A stretch of 64,000 nt of DNA from Olivibacter sp. XZL3 (GCF_004368405.1 NZ_SBJH01000008.1:62001-126000); one strand, 5' to 3'; positions 26,050-35,985 are shown, counted from the stretch's first letter. Numbers and translations: made by a program. The notes: generated from the letters alone by a model not told the origin.

Positions 26050-26390
26050 GTCGTCCGTTTTTCAGGCAATTTACGTAAACGCCAGGAGCGCGGTTTTAAC
26101 CTTCGACGCTCAGGTTTAACAAAAAAATTGGACGAATATACTAAAATCAGAAAAAAAGAGTTAAATCTATATGAATATTTAATAGGCGGATTTTGTTTTT
26201 TTATGAGCTTATAGTCAGCCTGTTAGTTGTTTGGTGTTTTAAAAGAAAAATTAAACACCTATTTTCGCACAATCTCTGAGAAAGGTAACTGAATTTGGAG
26301 TGGAATGTTCTTACTAGCGGGGGAGAATGCTGTGCTAAATAGTCGCATTGTAACTGTAAAGAACGATTGTGTATTCTTATAAATAGAAAT
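26050..26390. other. Intergenic region with hairpin and variant promoter box
   Basis: A 341-bp gap between the divergent SelW-like and glucosaminidase genes. GGTGTTT (26233-26239) and AAACACC (26253-26259) form a hairpin directly followed by TATTTTCG at 26260-26267. This variant -7 box also precedes gyrA. If used, it would give the cell-wall operon a leader of about 120 nt. I see nothing else. Confidence 0.4.
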
Positions 26391-26882
26391 ATGATAGGAA
26401 AAAACATTCGAACAATACGTTCAGTCGGATCTAGCGTTTTATTTCTGACACTTTTGTACTTAGGTTGTGTAAATACAGGTTTTGCGCAAACGAAATATAT
26501 AAACAATCATAAATCAATAGCAGATTCCCTTTCAAAGGCTTACGGAATACCGTCGTCAGTAATTTTAGGTATAGCTATTTTAGAGTCGGGAAACGGACAA
26601 AGTAGAAATTCAAAGTTATTGCATAATCATTTTGGAATCGTTGGCTCAAACAAGTTAAAGCAGACCCACGGTATCAAAAGTCGATATAAGCAATATAATT
26701 CAACGATGGGATCGTTTGCACATTTCTGCAAACTGATTTCCAGTAAGTACTTTTACGCGCGTTTGAAGGGAACGGACGATGCCGGCAAATGGGTTGACGC
26801 TATAAGTAAATCGGGGTATTCCACTCATCCAGAAACTTGGAAATCACGCATTTTAAAGACCATCTCAAGATATAATTTATGA
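26391..26882 (+). CDS. GH73-type N-acetylglucosaminidase (peptidoglycan hydrolase)
   Basis: A 163-residue secreted protein from the ATG at 26391, with a signal peptide ending near NTGFAQ. The catalytic domain has SIADSLSKAYGIPSSVILGIAILESGNGQS, whose glutamate (ILESG) is the general acid of GH73 glucosaminidases, followed by LLHNHFGIVG and the aromatic YKQYNSTMGSFAHFC. It would cleave the GlcNAc-MurNAc backbone. It is the first gene of an operon with an SGNH and an MBOAT gene, suggesting a linked role in wall remodelling. It carries no SH3 or LysM binding domain. Confidence 0.86.
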   Translation: MIGKNIRTIRSVGSSVLFLTLLYLGCVNTGFAQTKYINNHKSIADSLSKAYGIPSSVILGIAILESGNGQSRNSKLLHNHFGIVGSNKLKQTHGIKSRYKQYNSTMGSFAHFCKLISSKYFYARLKGTDDAGKWVDAISKSGYSTHPETWKSRILKTISRYNL

Positions 26883-26898
26883 TATATTAGATGTCTTT

Positions 26899-28362
26899 AT
26901 GAACGCTAATAAACGTGTATTTCTGTTTATTTTTTTCAGCTTACTTCTTTATCTCGCATTTTCATATCTAAATATAGCCTATCGGAAGAGCTGGGAGCCA
27001 TTTGACCGCATTAACTTAATTTCGGACGTGGTGATCACGCCGCAAGAGGAGAAACCGATTGATACAAATGGAGTTGGGCAGCTAGAAGAAGGCGTTGCAC
27101 AGGAAGATGAGGAGCACTCTACAGGCGATTCGTTTGCTGCAAGTTCGGCACCTGAGAAATTGCCTACGCCCGCGGGTGATAGTTCCAACACAAAAACACC
27201 CGTTTCAAAGACAGCACTTCCGCTGCATATTGGCCAATCGGACATCGTTCTGTTTGATGCAGACTCGGAACGTGTGGCCTTATCGAAATTTATAAAAAAG
27301 CTGATTGCCCTAAAGAGTGGTAAAAAAGTCAAAGTCAGGGTCGCTTATTTGGGTGACAGCATGATTGAAGGCGATCTCTTATCTCAAACGTTGAGGAGCT
27401 TGTTACAACAAGTTTATGGCGGAAACGGTGTGGGCTTCGTACCCATCGCATCGCAGGTTGCTCAATTTAGACGGACCGCCTTGGCTTCAGCGTCGCCCGA
27501 CTGGAAAGATTTTAACTTTAAAAATACAAAAAATCGGGATCTCTTTATTTCGGGTCATGTGTTCTTTTCGTCGGGAAGCGACTGGGTAAAAATTAAGGAT
27601 AATACAAGTAAGGATACCTCTATTGTCTTAGGTAAATATCTTTTGCACGGACCGGCAACAGACAGCTCATCGGTAATTGTAAATAAAAAAGCGGTCGTGC
27701 TGGAAGACAAGTTGCCTTTCAACAGAAGGTTAGTTAGCCGTAATAATGCCAAATCAATTTCCATTTTGACCGAAGACAAGGCTTTGCCGTTATTCGGCTT
27801 GAGCTTTGAGTCGGATTATGGCGTGATGGTCGACAATTTTTCATTCAGAGGGATTTCTGGACTCGAGCTGGGTCGGATAAATGCAGATTTGCTCAAAGAA
27901 ATAAACGAGCAAAACACCTATGACCTGATTATTTTTCAGTATGGCGTAAACGTTTTGTACAAGCCGGATGATACCGATTTTAGGTGGTATAAGCGCGCGG
28001 CAATTCCGGTAATCAATAAAATCAAAGCATGTTTTTCGAAAGCAGACGTACTTATTGTCGGAACCGGAGATCGCGCGTTTAGATATCCGGAGGGCTACCA
28101 GTCGGCAATTGGCATTGAAGCGCTTATCCGGGAGCAGGCCGCTATGGCGGCGCAGACGGACTGTGCGTTTTTCAGTCTTTACGCCGCTATGGGCGGCAAA
28201 AATTCGATGGTACATTGGGCGCAACAAAATCCGAGCTTGGCGAATAAAGATTATGTTCATCCCAACGCGTTAGGAGCAAAGTTATTGGCAAAGCACCTTT
28301 TTGAAGCGATTAATAAGCAAGTGGAAAAATCGGAAAGCACAAACCTAGTTGAAAAAGAGTAG
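26899..28362 (+). CDS. Membrane-anchored SGNH hydrolase/acetyltransferase (PatB-like candidate)
   Basis: A 487-residue protein. An N-terminal helix (about 6-25) anchors it in the inner membrane, followed by an acidic, Pro/Ser/Thr-rich linker to about residue 115. The SGNH domain has block I YLGDSM with the nucleophile Ser154, an inserted beta-rich region of about 120 residues, FQYGVNVLY (block III position), and the Asp/His pair in DYVHP (D451, H454). Anchored SGNH proteins paired with MBOAT proteins act as O-acetyltransferases (PatB) or esterases (Ape). The gene ends one base before the MBOAT start codon. Confidence 0.82.
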   Translation: MNANKRVFLFIFFSLLLYLAFSYLNIAYRKSWEPFDRINLISDVVITPQEEKPIDTNGVGQLEEGVAQEDEEHSTGDSFAASSAPEKLPTPAGDSSNTKTPVSKTALPLHIGQSDIVLFDADSERVALSKFIKKLIALKSGKKVKVRVAYLGDSMIEGDLLSQTLRSLLQQVYGGNGVGFVPIASQVAQFRRTALASASPDWKDFNFKNTKNRDLFISGHVFFSSGSDWVKIKDNTSKDTSIVLGKYLLHGPATDSSSVIVNKKAVVLEDKLPFNRRLVSRNNAKSISILTEDKALPLFGLSFESDYGVMVDNFSFRGISGLELGRINADLLKEINEQNTYDLIIFQYGVNVLYKPDDTDFRWYKRAAIPVINKIKACFSKADVLIVGTGDRAFRYPEGYQSAIGIEALIREQAAMAAQTDCAFFSLYAAMGGKNSMVHWAQQNPSLANKDYVHPNALGAKLLAKHLFEAINKQVEKSESTNLVEKE

Positions 28363-28363
28363 T

Positions 28364-30022
28364 ATGGATTGGAAATTACCCGCTATTAAAATCGATTTTA
28401 CGGCACTCGCTAAGTCATTTCTCTATGACCCTAACCATCCATTGCTGTTTAACAATGGATTCTTTGTTTTCTTTTTTGCGCTGTTCATTATACTTTACTA
28501 CATTTTTCGAAATCACTATGCAGCTCGCCGATATATCTTTTGTGGCTTCTCGCTTTATTTTTTTTATAAAGCGAGTGGTTACTTTGTTAGCCTCGTCATC
28601 GTTTCGGCTGTTGTGAATTATTGGATATCGCATGCGATTTACAAGCGCGGAACGCGCCAACATCGCATTGGCCTACTTATTGGTTGCGTTGTTTTCAACT
28701 TGGGTCTGCTCTTTTACTTTAAATATACCAATTTCTTTTTATCAATTAGTAATCAGTTCCTACACACCGATTTTAACGCGTTGAACATCTTATTACCCAT
28801 TGGCATTTCTTTTTATACTTTTGAAAACCTCAGCTATAACATTGACGTATATCGACGGGACTTTAAACCGGCAAAGAAGTTTAGTGAGTATTTACTATTT
28901 TTATCCTTTTTCCCGAAGCTGATGATGGGCCCTATTGTAAGGGCACACGATTTTGTTCCACAGATAAATAGGCCTTACTTCTTGCGTGATGAAGATTTTG
29001 CCAAGGGCTTTTACCTTATTATTTCCGGATTAATAAAGAAGCTGATCATTTCGGACTATATCACGCTGAATTTTGTTGATTATGTTTTTGATGATCCCTC
29101 GCGTTATACCGGTATAGAAAACCTTTTCGCCGTTTATGGATATGCGATTGTTATCTATTGCGACTTTAGTGGATACAGTGATATAGCAATCGGGATAGCT
29201 AAATGGTTGGGATTTAGTATTCCGCCCAATTTTTTATCACCTTATCAAAGTAAAGATATAACGGAATTTTGGAGGAGGTGGCATATTTCCCTTTCCTCTT
29301 GGTTGCGCGATTATCTGTACATTCCATTAGGCGGTAATCGAAACAGTACGCTAGGTTCTGTTCTGTTTTGTTTGCTGTTTTTTACAGCCGTTTTCTTTGG
29401 TAGTAAACATTTGTTGGGCTTGGATAGCCAGTATGCTGCCGGGCTGTGTGCCGGTATATTGGTTGTTTTGGTGGTTCCCGGATTAATCAAAGGGAAAATG
29501 GCTGGCGTGGCGGCTAATATGAATCTATTGACGACCATGCTCCTGGGCGGCTTTTGGCATGGCGCTAGCTTTAACTTCCTAATTTGGGGAGGCTTACACG
29601 GATTGGCGCTCGCCTTACACAAAATTTGGATGTTGCTGACCGGTAGATGGATGGACGGATTAAAAAATACTTGGTTTTATCAAGCAATGGCCGTCTTAAT
29701 TACTTTTCATCTGGTTTGCTTTTGTTGGATTTTCTTTAAGGCGCCTGATTATGAAACGGCTGTAGTTATGATCTCGAAAATTACCAATGAGCTTAGTTTA
29801 GACGTATGGCAAGGGTTCTATTCGAACTACAAGACCGTTTTGGGAATGATGATCCTCGGCTTAAGCATCCATTTTATTCCCGATACTTTTGCTGACGAGG
29901 TAATAGAGGGGATTGGTCCCATATCGCTTGTAACCTATATCATTGTGTTCTTCTGCTTTTTGATCTTGTATGGTGTTTTCAAATCAGCAGAACCGGTCAT
30001 GCCTATTTACCTGCAGTTTTAG
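28364..30022 (+). CDS. MBOAT family O-acyltransferase (AlgI/PatA-like)
   Basis: A 552-residue integral membrane protein with about a dozen hydrophobic helices. It starts at the ATG at 28364, one base after the upstream stop. An alternative TTG at 28349 lies inside the previous gene. It has the family landmarks PIGISFYTFENLSYNIDVYR, WRRWHISLSSWLRDYLYIPLGGNR and GGFWHGASFNFLIWGGLHG, with the catalytic His399. MBOAT proteins of this group move acetyl groups from the cytoplasm across the membrane to a periplasmic partner. The SGNH and glucosaminidase neighbours point to peptidoglycan; an exopolysaccharide acceptor is the alternative. Confidence 0.92.
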   Translation: MDWKLPAIKIDFTALAKSFLYDPNHPLLFNNGFFVFFFALFIILYYIFRNHYAARRYIFCGFSLYFFYKASGYFVSLVIVSAVVNYWISHAIYKRGTRQHRIGLLIGCVVFNLGLLFYFKYTNFFLSISNQFLHTDFNALNILLPIGISFYTFENLSYNIDVYRRDFKPAKKFSEYLLFLSFFPKLMMGPIVRAHDFVPQINRPYFLRDEDFAKGFYLIISGLIKKLIISDYITLNFVDYVFDDPSRYTGIENLFAVYGYAIVIYCDFSGYSDIAIGIAKWLGFSIPPNFLSPYQSKDITEFWRRWHISLSSWLRDYLYIPLGGNRNSTLGSVLFCLLFFTAVFFGSKHLLGLDSQYAAGLCAGILVVLVVPGLIKGKMAGVAANMNLLTTMLLGGFWHGASFNFLIWGGLHGLALALHKIWMLLTGRWMDGLKNTWFYQAMAVLITFHLVCFCWIFFKAPDYETAVVMISKITNELSLDVWQGFYSNYKTVLGMMILGLSIHFIPDTFADEVIEGIGPISLVTYIIVFFCFLILYGVFKSAEPVMPIYLQF

Positions 30023-31310
30023 TCTCCAAGGCAAGTGAAAGCGTATTGTTGGCAAGGTACGTATTATAACCTTTTGCCAATGCATCGTATAACAAAGCCC
30101 CTTGCATGCTGTAGGCCCGTTGCTGATAGTGCACCTTGTCGGCCTGCAGCAAATTGTTTTTAAGCCAAGCCGCTGATGAGCCTGAGCCGCCTGTAATATC
30201 AAAAAGGTCCCAAATAGGGATTCCCATCTTGTTACAGTAGAACTTCAAAGCCAAGTTCAGTCGTTCAATCATCGGATTTCGGCGGCCGTTCTTAAACGAT
30301 TCGGCTGTCGTCGTGATAAGGATGGAAGCGCTTGCATCAATAGTCTGTATTTTCGCAACGGTTTCCGCAACCTGGTTAATATAAATTTCTTCTGTCATTC
30401 CATTATAAAAGGCTTCATTGGTTCCCATCGACAAAATATATAGATCGGCCTGTAGCGCTGGGAGCTGCTGCCAAAACTGGGGCTGGCGATTATATTGCTC
30501 ATAACGCGCGCCGTTTACACCAATTGTATGGAATAGTACGCCCGGACTGTTGTGTTTCTCGAGAGAGGCGCCAAAGAACAGAGGCGTTGCTGCTAAAGGC
30601 GTTATATTGAATCCAGTGGCAAAATCGTTGAGCAAGATCTCCTTTGTTTCAAAATTCTGGATGCTGGACTGGTTTATTCTATAGGTCTTCAAATCATTGC
30701 CAATAGCACTTACGCTCCATGCTCCGGGGCCAACGAACAATTTAATGACGTCAAACGACTGCTGTTTAGCGGAAATATCGGGTTTTAACGATAGCTTGAT
30801 CTTACCCTGTCCGTTTACTTTGCTTAGTCCAAAACCCGATACCCCACTTGCAACGCGACTTCGTTGCTGACTTATTCTACTGTGCGCCCACGGGGTAGAC
30901 GTTGAACTGCTAATGTCGAGAGGGCCATTGGTTCGCGCTACCTGATAAGGGAATACCAAGCCGCGTCCGGCGTCACCAAAGAAATCCTGTAGCCCTAAAC
31001 GGACTTCCCTAGATATTAAATCAGGTTGGATATGCGAATCACCAATTTGTACAATGCTAACGCGCTGCCTTTTTCCCGCTTTTAGTTCTATCAGCTTTTG
31101 ATAAAATGCTGATAAGCCGTGTACATTGCCGATGGTGTCTTTCGAGGGATTAATAAAGTCAAAAGATTCATTGTATCGCTGTGTTGGTATCCTCCTTAAA
31201 AGTAAATCAGGAGTTGAGGCCGTTGATGCTTTACTTGTTTTGGGCTTGTTTACTGTTTCTATTGCTCCTGCCGAAATGGATAGAAGATATAAAAGTAATA
31301 TATAGTTCAT
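30003..31310 (-). CDS. Secreted SGNH/GDSL hydrolase (second copy, Ape-like candidate)
   Basis: A 435-residue protein with a short signal peptide. Block I is VQIGDSHIQPDLI (Ser92), the block III region is SMGTNEAF, and the late Asp/His are in ADKVHYQQ (about 388-394). Between them lies a beta-rich insert with FGLSKVNGQGKIKLSL and LFFGASLEKHNSPGVLFHTIGVNGARY, a layout shared with the upstream SGNH protein. It has no anchor helix, so it may be a free periplasmic esterase. It is convergent with the MBOAT gene and overlaps its 3' end by 20 bp. Confidence 0.82.
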   Translation of the reverse strand: MNYILLLYLLSISAGAIETVNKPKTSKASTASTPDLLLRRIPTQRYNESFDFINPSKDTIGNVHGLSAFYQKLIELKAGKRQRVSIVQIGDSHIQPDLISREVRLGLQDFFGDAGRGLVFPYQVARTNGPLDISSSTSTPWAHSRISQQRSRVASGVSGFGLSKVNGQGKIKLSLKPDISAKQQSFDVIKLFVGPGAWSVSAIGNDLKTYRINQSSIQNFETKEILLNDFATGFNITPLAATPLFFGASLEKHNSPGVLFHTIGVNGARYEQYNRQPQFWQQLPALQADLYILSMGTNEAFYNGMTEEIYINQVAETVAKIQTIDASASILITTTAESFKNGRRNPMIERLNLALKFYCNKMGIPIWDLFDITGGSGSSAAWLKNNLLQADKVHYQQRAYSMQGALLYDALAKGYNTYLANNTLSLALETKTAGK

Positions 31311-31544
31311 TATGCTACTTTTTGCCTTTCGTTATACCATAAACGTTGTTATAGTTCTTTTGGTATGTAGGCTAAGCAAACGTGAAAGACTTGTGTAAAT
31401 TTTTGATAAAGATACAAAAAAAGAGCTATATAATAGATTGATAGTCAGTGAAGAATGCTTTTGTCGATTGCGGGCTTTATGGAAAATAGCCGCTATCGCA
31501 ATCATAGCTATAAATCAATATGGTTGAATTTAACACACCAAACT

Positions 31545-32375
31545 ATGCTAAATCCTAAATTAAGTATCCTGACAACTTCTTGGTTAAATATTGTTTTCGA
31601 AGGAAGAAACAAGCTTTATGGCGCTTATGTGATCCGCCAACAAGCTAATCGCGACCTATCAAAGGCCTTGTTATTTGGTGCCCTTTGTTTTCTGCTACCA
31701 ATCGGCATCATAATGACAGCCGTTCGTATTGAGAAGGCTACGCGTACTGAACTGGTTTTTGAAGATCGCGAGATAACCTTACAGGAGTTAGCTCTCGAAA
31801 AGTATGTGGCGCCAATTCCCATGCTATCGAAGGAATCGCAACAGCGGTCACGCCTGGATCAGGTAAAAATGTTGGCGCCCAAAGTGGTACCACATACACA
31901 AGCTACTGAAGAGCCTCCGACGGCAGACGTGCTGAAGAAAGCGAATCCAGGGCCCGCGACAATTGCTGGCGATCCTACAGCGCCCATAGCAATTGATATG
32001 AAAGTTGGTGCTGTTGACGAACTTACCGCTATTACGGAAGGAGGGGAGGCGCAGGAGGTTTTTGCGAATGTGGAGGTAAATCCAACTTTTCCGGGTGGAT
32101 TAAAGGCGTTTATGGAATTTGTTGCAAAGAACTATAAGTTTCCTGAACAGGCAAAGGCACATGGCATCAGGGGAAAGTTGTTCATTAGTTTCATTGTTGA
32201 GAAAGATGGATCATTAACCGAGATTGAAGTAGGTAAGGACCTTGGCTTCGGCACTGGACAGGAGGCAGTTAGACTTTTGCAGCGAGCGCCAAAATGGAAG
32301 CCCGGGATACAGAACGGTCGTCCCGTACGCGTTCGTTTCCAATTGCCTATTGCTTTATACTTGCAGGAGCAGTAA
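31545..32375 (+). CDS. TonB family energy transducer
   Basis: A 276-residue protein from the ATG at 31545. The longer ORF start at 31455 adds 30 residues that do not fit. A single membrane helix (about 38-60) follows a cytoplasmic N-terminus that has the Bacteroidota TonB opening LVFEGRNKLYGAY-like. A Pro/Ala-rich spacer then leads to a C-terminal TonB domain with NPTFPGGLKAFMEFVAKNYKFPEQA, GKLFISFIVEKDGS and APKWKPGIQNGRPV. It couples the proton-motive force to outer-membrane receptors. ExbB/ExbD and receptor genes are not adjacent. Confidence 0.88.
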   Translation: MLNPKLSILTTSWLNIVFEGRNKLYGAYVIRQQANRDLSKALLFGALCFLLPIGIIMTAVRIEKATRTELVFEDREITLQELALEKYVAPIPMLSKESQQRSRLDQVKMLAPKVVPHTQATEEPPTADVLKKANPGPATIAGDPTAPIAIDMKVGAVDELTAITEGGEAQEVFANVEVNPTFPGGLKAFMEFVAKNYKFPEQAKAHGIRGKLFISFIVEKDGSLTEIEVGKDLGFGTGQEAVRLLQRAPKWKPGIQNGRPVRVRFQLPIALYLQEQ

Positions 32376-32551
32376 AAATAGTAATAGCAGGGAGCAAAAA
32401 TGATTGTTTAACATCAATACTAGTTTGCAAACAACAAGGTGGATTGCTGGTTAATAAAAAGATTTTGACTAGGTTTGTGATATCAAGGTAAGCAAGCCTT
32501 ATCAATGATGATCAGTCTTTTTTTGTATGCCAAAATAAAAAATTAGGTAAA

Positions 32552-33568
32552 ATGACGGTTAAGCATGTCTTTCGTATTACGTTTCTTTTTCTAATGATAG
32601 GTACCCTTTCTGTCTTTGCCCAAAATAAACAGGATGGGGTGGGAATTAATTTAGAAGGTGTTCACTATCCTTTTACCGAGCACTATATTTCACTAACCAA
32701 TCAGGGTGAGCAGCTACGCATGGAGTATATGGATGTCCAAGCCGCTCAACCCAATGGTAAGGTGGTCGTGTTACTACACGGTAAGAACTTTAATGGCGCA
32801 TATTGGGAACGAACTGCTAAACAGCTTTCACACGAAGGCTACCGCGTGGTAATCCCCGATCAGATTGGCTTTGGCAAGTCCTCAAAACCTCAGCAGATAC
32901 AATATAGCTTTCAACTTTTAGCGAGAAACACCAAGGCTGTTTTAGACAGTCTTGGTATCGATAAAATTTATTTATTGGGACATTCTATGGGAGGCATGCT
33001 TGCAAGTAGGTTTACCTTAATGTACCCTGATGTCGTCGAAAAGCTCGTCTTAGAAAATCCGATTGGTCTAGAAGACTGGAAGACAGTTGTTCCCTATATC
33101 AGCATAGAAGAATGGCATCAAGAGGAGTTGAAACAAAATTACCAAAGTATTAAAGCGTACCAGTTACAATTTTATTACGATAATAAATGGAAAAAGGAAT
33201 ATGAACCGTGGGTTAACATGCTTGCCGGTGTTACGTCAAATATCGATTACCCCCGTTTAGCATGGAATTCGGCTTTGCTGTACGATATGATTTTCACACA
33301 GCCGGTGTGTTATGAGTTTAACAATATACAGGCGCCGACCCTTTTGATTATTGGGCAGCGCGATCGTACCGCGTTAGGCAAGGCAAGAGCGCCAAAAGAA
33401 GTGCAGCAAAGCTTGGGAAATTATCCTGAATTAGGTAAAAAAACGCAAAAAGCCATTAAAAACGCAAACTTAGTTGAACTGGACGGAATAGGACATTTGC
33501 CCCATATCGAAGCGTATGACCAGTTTATTGGTCCACTGATCGATTTCTTGGCGGCCAGCGGCTTATAG
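32552..33568 (+). CDS. Secreted alpha/beta hydrolase
   Basis: A 338-residue protein with an N-terminal signal peptide ending at VFAQ. The triad can be placed: Ser in LGHSMGG, Asp in GQRDRTA and His in GIGHLPH. HGKNFNGAYWE forms the oxyanion region. The cap region between the nucleophile and the acid is of moderate size. Periplasmic alpha/beta hydrolases of this type include esterases and haloalkane-dehalogenase-like enzymes. The substrate is unknown. It is monocistronic. Confidence 0.87.
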   Translation: MTVKHVFRITFLFLMIGTLSVFAQNKQDGVGINLEGVHYPFTEHYISLTNQGEQLRMEYMDVQAAQPNGKVVVLLHGKNFNGAYWERTAKQLSHEGYRVVIPDQIGFGKSSKPQQIQYSFQLLARNTKAVLDSLGIDKIYLLGHSMGGMLASRFTLMYPDVVEKLVLENPIGLEDWKTVVPYISIEEWHQEELKQNYQSIKAYQLQFYYDNKWKKEYEPWVNMLAGVTSNIDYPRLAWNSALLYDMIFTQPVCYEFNNIQAPTLLIIGQRDRTALGKARAPKEVQQSLGNYPELGKKTQKAIKNANLVELDGIGHLPHIEAYDQFIGPLIDFLAASGL

Positions 33569-33589
33569 CGTATTCTCTATAGCTCAACG

Positions 33590-34210
33590 TTATAAATAAA
33601 GACTCAAGTCGCCTTTCCCTTGCCGTAGAACTTCAAACTCGCCGGAAGTACAATCTACAACCGTTGAAGCTTCGTTACCTCCATAGCCGCCGTCAATTAC
33701 GAGATCCACCAAGTTTTCGAATTTTTCATGTATAAGCTCGGGGTCGGTTGAATATTCCAAAATTTCATCTTCATCATGTATGGATGCGGAAACGATTGGA
33801 TTACCGAGTAGCTTTACGATCTCCCTCGCAATGTTGTTATCGGGAACCCGTATACCGACGGTCTTTTTGTTTGAGCTCATCAATTTAGGCACCTGATTAC
33901 TGGCGTTGAAGATATAGGTGAAGGGGCCGGGCAATGATTTTTTAAGTAACCTGAAAGTCGCCGTGTCAATAGGCTTGGTATATTGAGCAATATCTGTTAA
34001 ATCATAACACACAAAAGAAAGGTTCGCCTTTTCGGGTTTCAGTCCTCTAATTCGGCAGACCTTTTCAATTGCTTTCTGATTCGTAATATCGCATCCGATT
34101 CCGTAGACGGTGTCGGTTGGATAAATAATGACGCCGCCCTTTTTTAATACATTAACGACTTGTTCTACGGCACGTTCATTAGGATTCTCCGGGTATATTT
34201 TTAAAAGCAT
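33590..34210 (-). CDS. Sua5/YciO/YrdC family protein (YciO-like)
   Basis: A 206-residue protein, the same length as E. coli YciO. The YrdC fold is clear from GGVIIYPTDTVYGIGCD, RIRGLKPEKANLSFVC and LPGPFTYIF. The threonylcarbamoyl-AMP synthases (YrdC/TsaC) use a KRxxxxPL motif, whereas the RGLKPEKANLS form here resembles the YciO paralogue group, whose cellular role is less clear. A threonylcarbamoyladenosine role is therefore possible but not the safest call. Sua5-specific C-terminal domains are absent. Confidence 0.85.
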   Translation of the reverse strand: MLLKIYPENPNERAVEQVVNVLKKGGVIIYPTDTVYGIGCDITNQKAIEKVCRIRGLKPEKANLSFVCYDLTDIAQYTKPIDTATFRLLKKSLPGPFTYIFNASNQVPKLMSSNKKTVGIRVPDNNIAREIVKLLGNPIVSASIHDEDEILEYSTDPELIHEKFENLVDLVIDGGYGGNEASTVVDCTSGEFEVLRQGKGDLSLYL

Positions 34211-34495
34211 AGCAGAAAACAGTATTATTGTACGAATATATTGTCAGTTCAGCTGAGGTAATATACTCTTATAACCTTAATGTTGTGAAAAAAGTTTTTA
34301 ACGTTAGCTATTGCAAGAGTTCAGGGATTGTTCAAAAGGTCTGCTTCATCATTTGACCCTGCGTCCTCGGGAAGAAACTATGCAAAGGAAATCCATTATA
34401 GACATATCGACCTTACCCCGAAGTCTCGGGGTAAGATCGATATGACAAGGAAACAAACTTAATTCTCCTTAGAAGTCTCAACGCCTAGACGTTAA
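34211..34495. other. Intergenic region asnS to yciO
   Basis: About 285 bp. The left part, next to yciO, shows no signal I can name. The right part holds the long palindrome at 34403-34444. No ORF is credible. Confidence 0.5.
34403..34444. repeat. 19-bp palindrome (REP-like or mRNA hairpin)
   Basis: CATATCGA-C-CTTACCCCGA (34403-34421) pairs with its inverted copy at 34426-34444 around an AGTC loop, with one C/A mismatch. No T-run follows on either strand, so a classical terminator is unlikely. It may be a repetitive extragenic palindrome or a 3'-end stabiliser for asnS, whose stop codon lies 51 bp away. Confidence 0.65.
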
Positions 34496-35941
34496 TTAAA
34501 ACGCAGCATTTTTTGGCGTTCTCGGGAAGGGGATGACATCGCGGATATTGGTCATCCCTGTTACAAACAGTACGAGTCTTTCGAAGCCTAAACCAAAGCC
34601 GGAATGGGGTACCGAACCGAAGCGGCGAGTATCCAGAAACCAACTCATTTCTTCGGACGGAATGTGCATTTCTTCCATTCTGTTGACCAACAAATCATAT
34701 CGCTCTTCGCGTTGCGACCCGCCCACAATTTCACCAATTCCAGGGAACAGGATGTCCATAGCCCTCACGGTCTTCCGTCCGTGCTCATCGGGTTCATTCA
34801 TGCGCATATAAAAAGCTTTGATAGCTGCCGGGTAATCTGTAAGAATCACCGGCTTTTTGAAGTGTTTCTCCACTAAATAACGTTCATGCTCAGACTGAAG
34901 ATCCGCGCCCCATTCTTCGATTAAATATTTAAACTGCTTTTTCTGATTGGGTTTCGATCGCTTCAATATATCGATTGCTTCCGTATAGGTGAGCCGTTCG
35001 AAATCATTCTCTAAGCAAAAGTTCAACTTGGCGAGCAAGTCTAGCTCCGAACGCTCCGCCTGAGGTTTTGATTTTTCTTCTTCCAGTAAACGGTTTTTTA
35101 AAAATTCGAGCTCCTCACTGCAGTTGTCCAAAGCATAGCGAATTACGTATTTCAACAACTCCTCTGCTAAATCCATATTATCGGCGAGTTCGTAGAAAGC
35201 CATCTCCGGCTCGATCATCCAAAACTCAGCTAAATGTCTTGTTGTATTGGAGTTTTCCGCCCGGAAAGTCGGACCGAACGTATAGATATTTCCGAAAGCC
35301 AGTGCTGCGAGCTCTCCTTCCAATTGACCTGAAACGGTAAGATTGGTGGATTTACCGAAAAAATCCTCCTTGTAATTAATCGATCCATCCTCGTTACGCG
35401 GTGGATTATCGAGGTCTAAAGTCGTCACTTTGAACATTTCTCCCGCGCCCTCTGCATCTGAGCCCGTAATGATAGGGGTATGGATATAGACGAAGCCTCT
35501 TTCGTAAAAAAAGCGATGTACCGCAAAGGACAGTGCATTTCTCACCTTAAAAACAGCATTAAATGTATTGGTTCTGAAACGGAGGTGAGCAATTTCCCGG
35601 AGGAATTCCAAGCTGTGTTTTTTAGGCTGCAAAGGAAACTTTTCCGGATCGCTATCGCCCAAGATGACTACTTGGTTCGCCTTCACTTCTACGCGTTGCC
35701 CTTTGCCGAGAGATTCAACTAAGGTGCCTTCTACGGATACAGCTGCTCCTGTCGTCAATCGTTTTAAGGTAGGCTCATCGACGTTTTCGTAGTCGACGAC
35801 TACCTGTATATTACCCAAACAAGATCCGTCATTAATAGCCAAGAACTGATTGTTTCTGAAAGTTTTAATCCAGCCTTTTACGGTAACCGCTTTACCAAAC
35901 TCTGTGCTGTTTAAAAGTTCTTTTATCCTGGTGTGTGTCAT
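34496..35941 (-). CDS. asnS: Asparaginyl-tRNA synthetase
   Basis: A 481-residue class IIb synthetase charging tRNA-Asn. The N-terminal OB-fold anticodon-binding domain ([22 protein letters not shown]) is followed by the catalytic core: motif 1 around [26 protein letters not shown], motif 2 [25 protein letters not shown], and motif 3 [27 protein letters not shown] distinguishes AsnRS from AspRS. An insert of about 70 residues between motifs 2 and 3 ([14 protein letters not shown]) is usual in Bacteroidota. Confidence 0.97.
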   Translation of the reverse strand: MTHTRIKELLNSTEFGKAVTVKGWIKTFRNNQFLAINDGSCLGNIQVVVDYENVDEPTLKRLTTGAAVSVEGTLVESLGKGQRVEVKANQVVILGDSDPEKFPLQPKKHSLEFLREIAHLRFRTNTFNAVFKVRNALSFAVHRFFYERGFVYIHTPIITGSDAEGAGEMFKVTTLDLDNPPRNEDGSINYKEDFFGKSTNLTVSGQLEGELAALAFGNIYTFGPTFRAENSNTTRHLAEFWMIEPEMAFYELADNMDLAEELLKYVIRYALDNCSEELEFLKNRLLEEEKSKPQAERSELDLLAKLNFCLENDFERLTYTEAIDILKRSKPNQKKQFKYLIEEWGADLQSEHERYLVEKHFKKPVILTDYPAAIKAFYMRMNEPDEHGRKTVRAMDILFPGIGEIVGGSQREERYDLLVNRMEEMHIPSEEMSWFLDTRRFGSVPHSGFGLGFERLVLFVTGMTNIRDVIPFPRTPKNAAF

Positions 35942-35985
35942 TTTTTTATTTTCAAAATAATATTACTTCAACCTACTTTAACAAT

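Noticed and set aside
25765-26214. 149-codon plus-strand ORF
   Set aside because: It overlaps the SelW-like gene on the other strand. The CPKC protein is clearly the real product.
26899-31310. Cellulose or alginate acetylation cluster
   Set aside because: The MBOAT and SGNH genes resemble AlgI/AlgJ partners, but no polysaccharide synthase or export genes are present. A peptidoglycan link through GH73 fits better.
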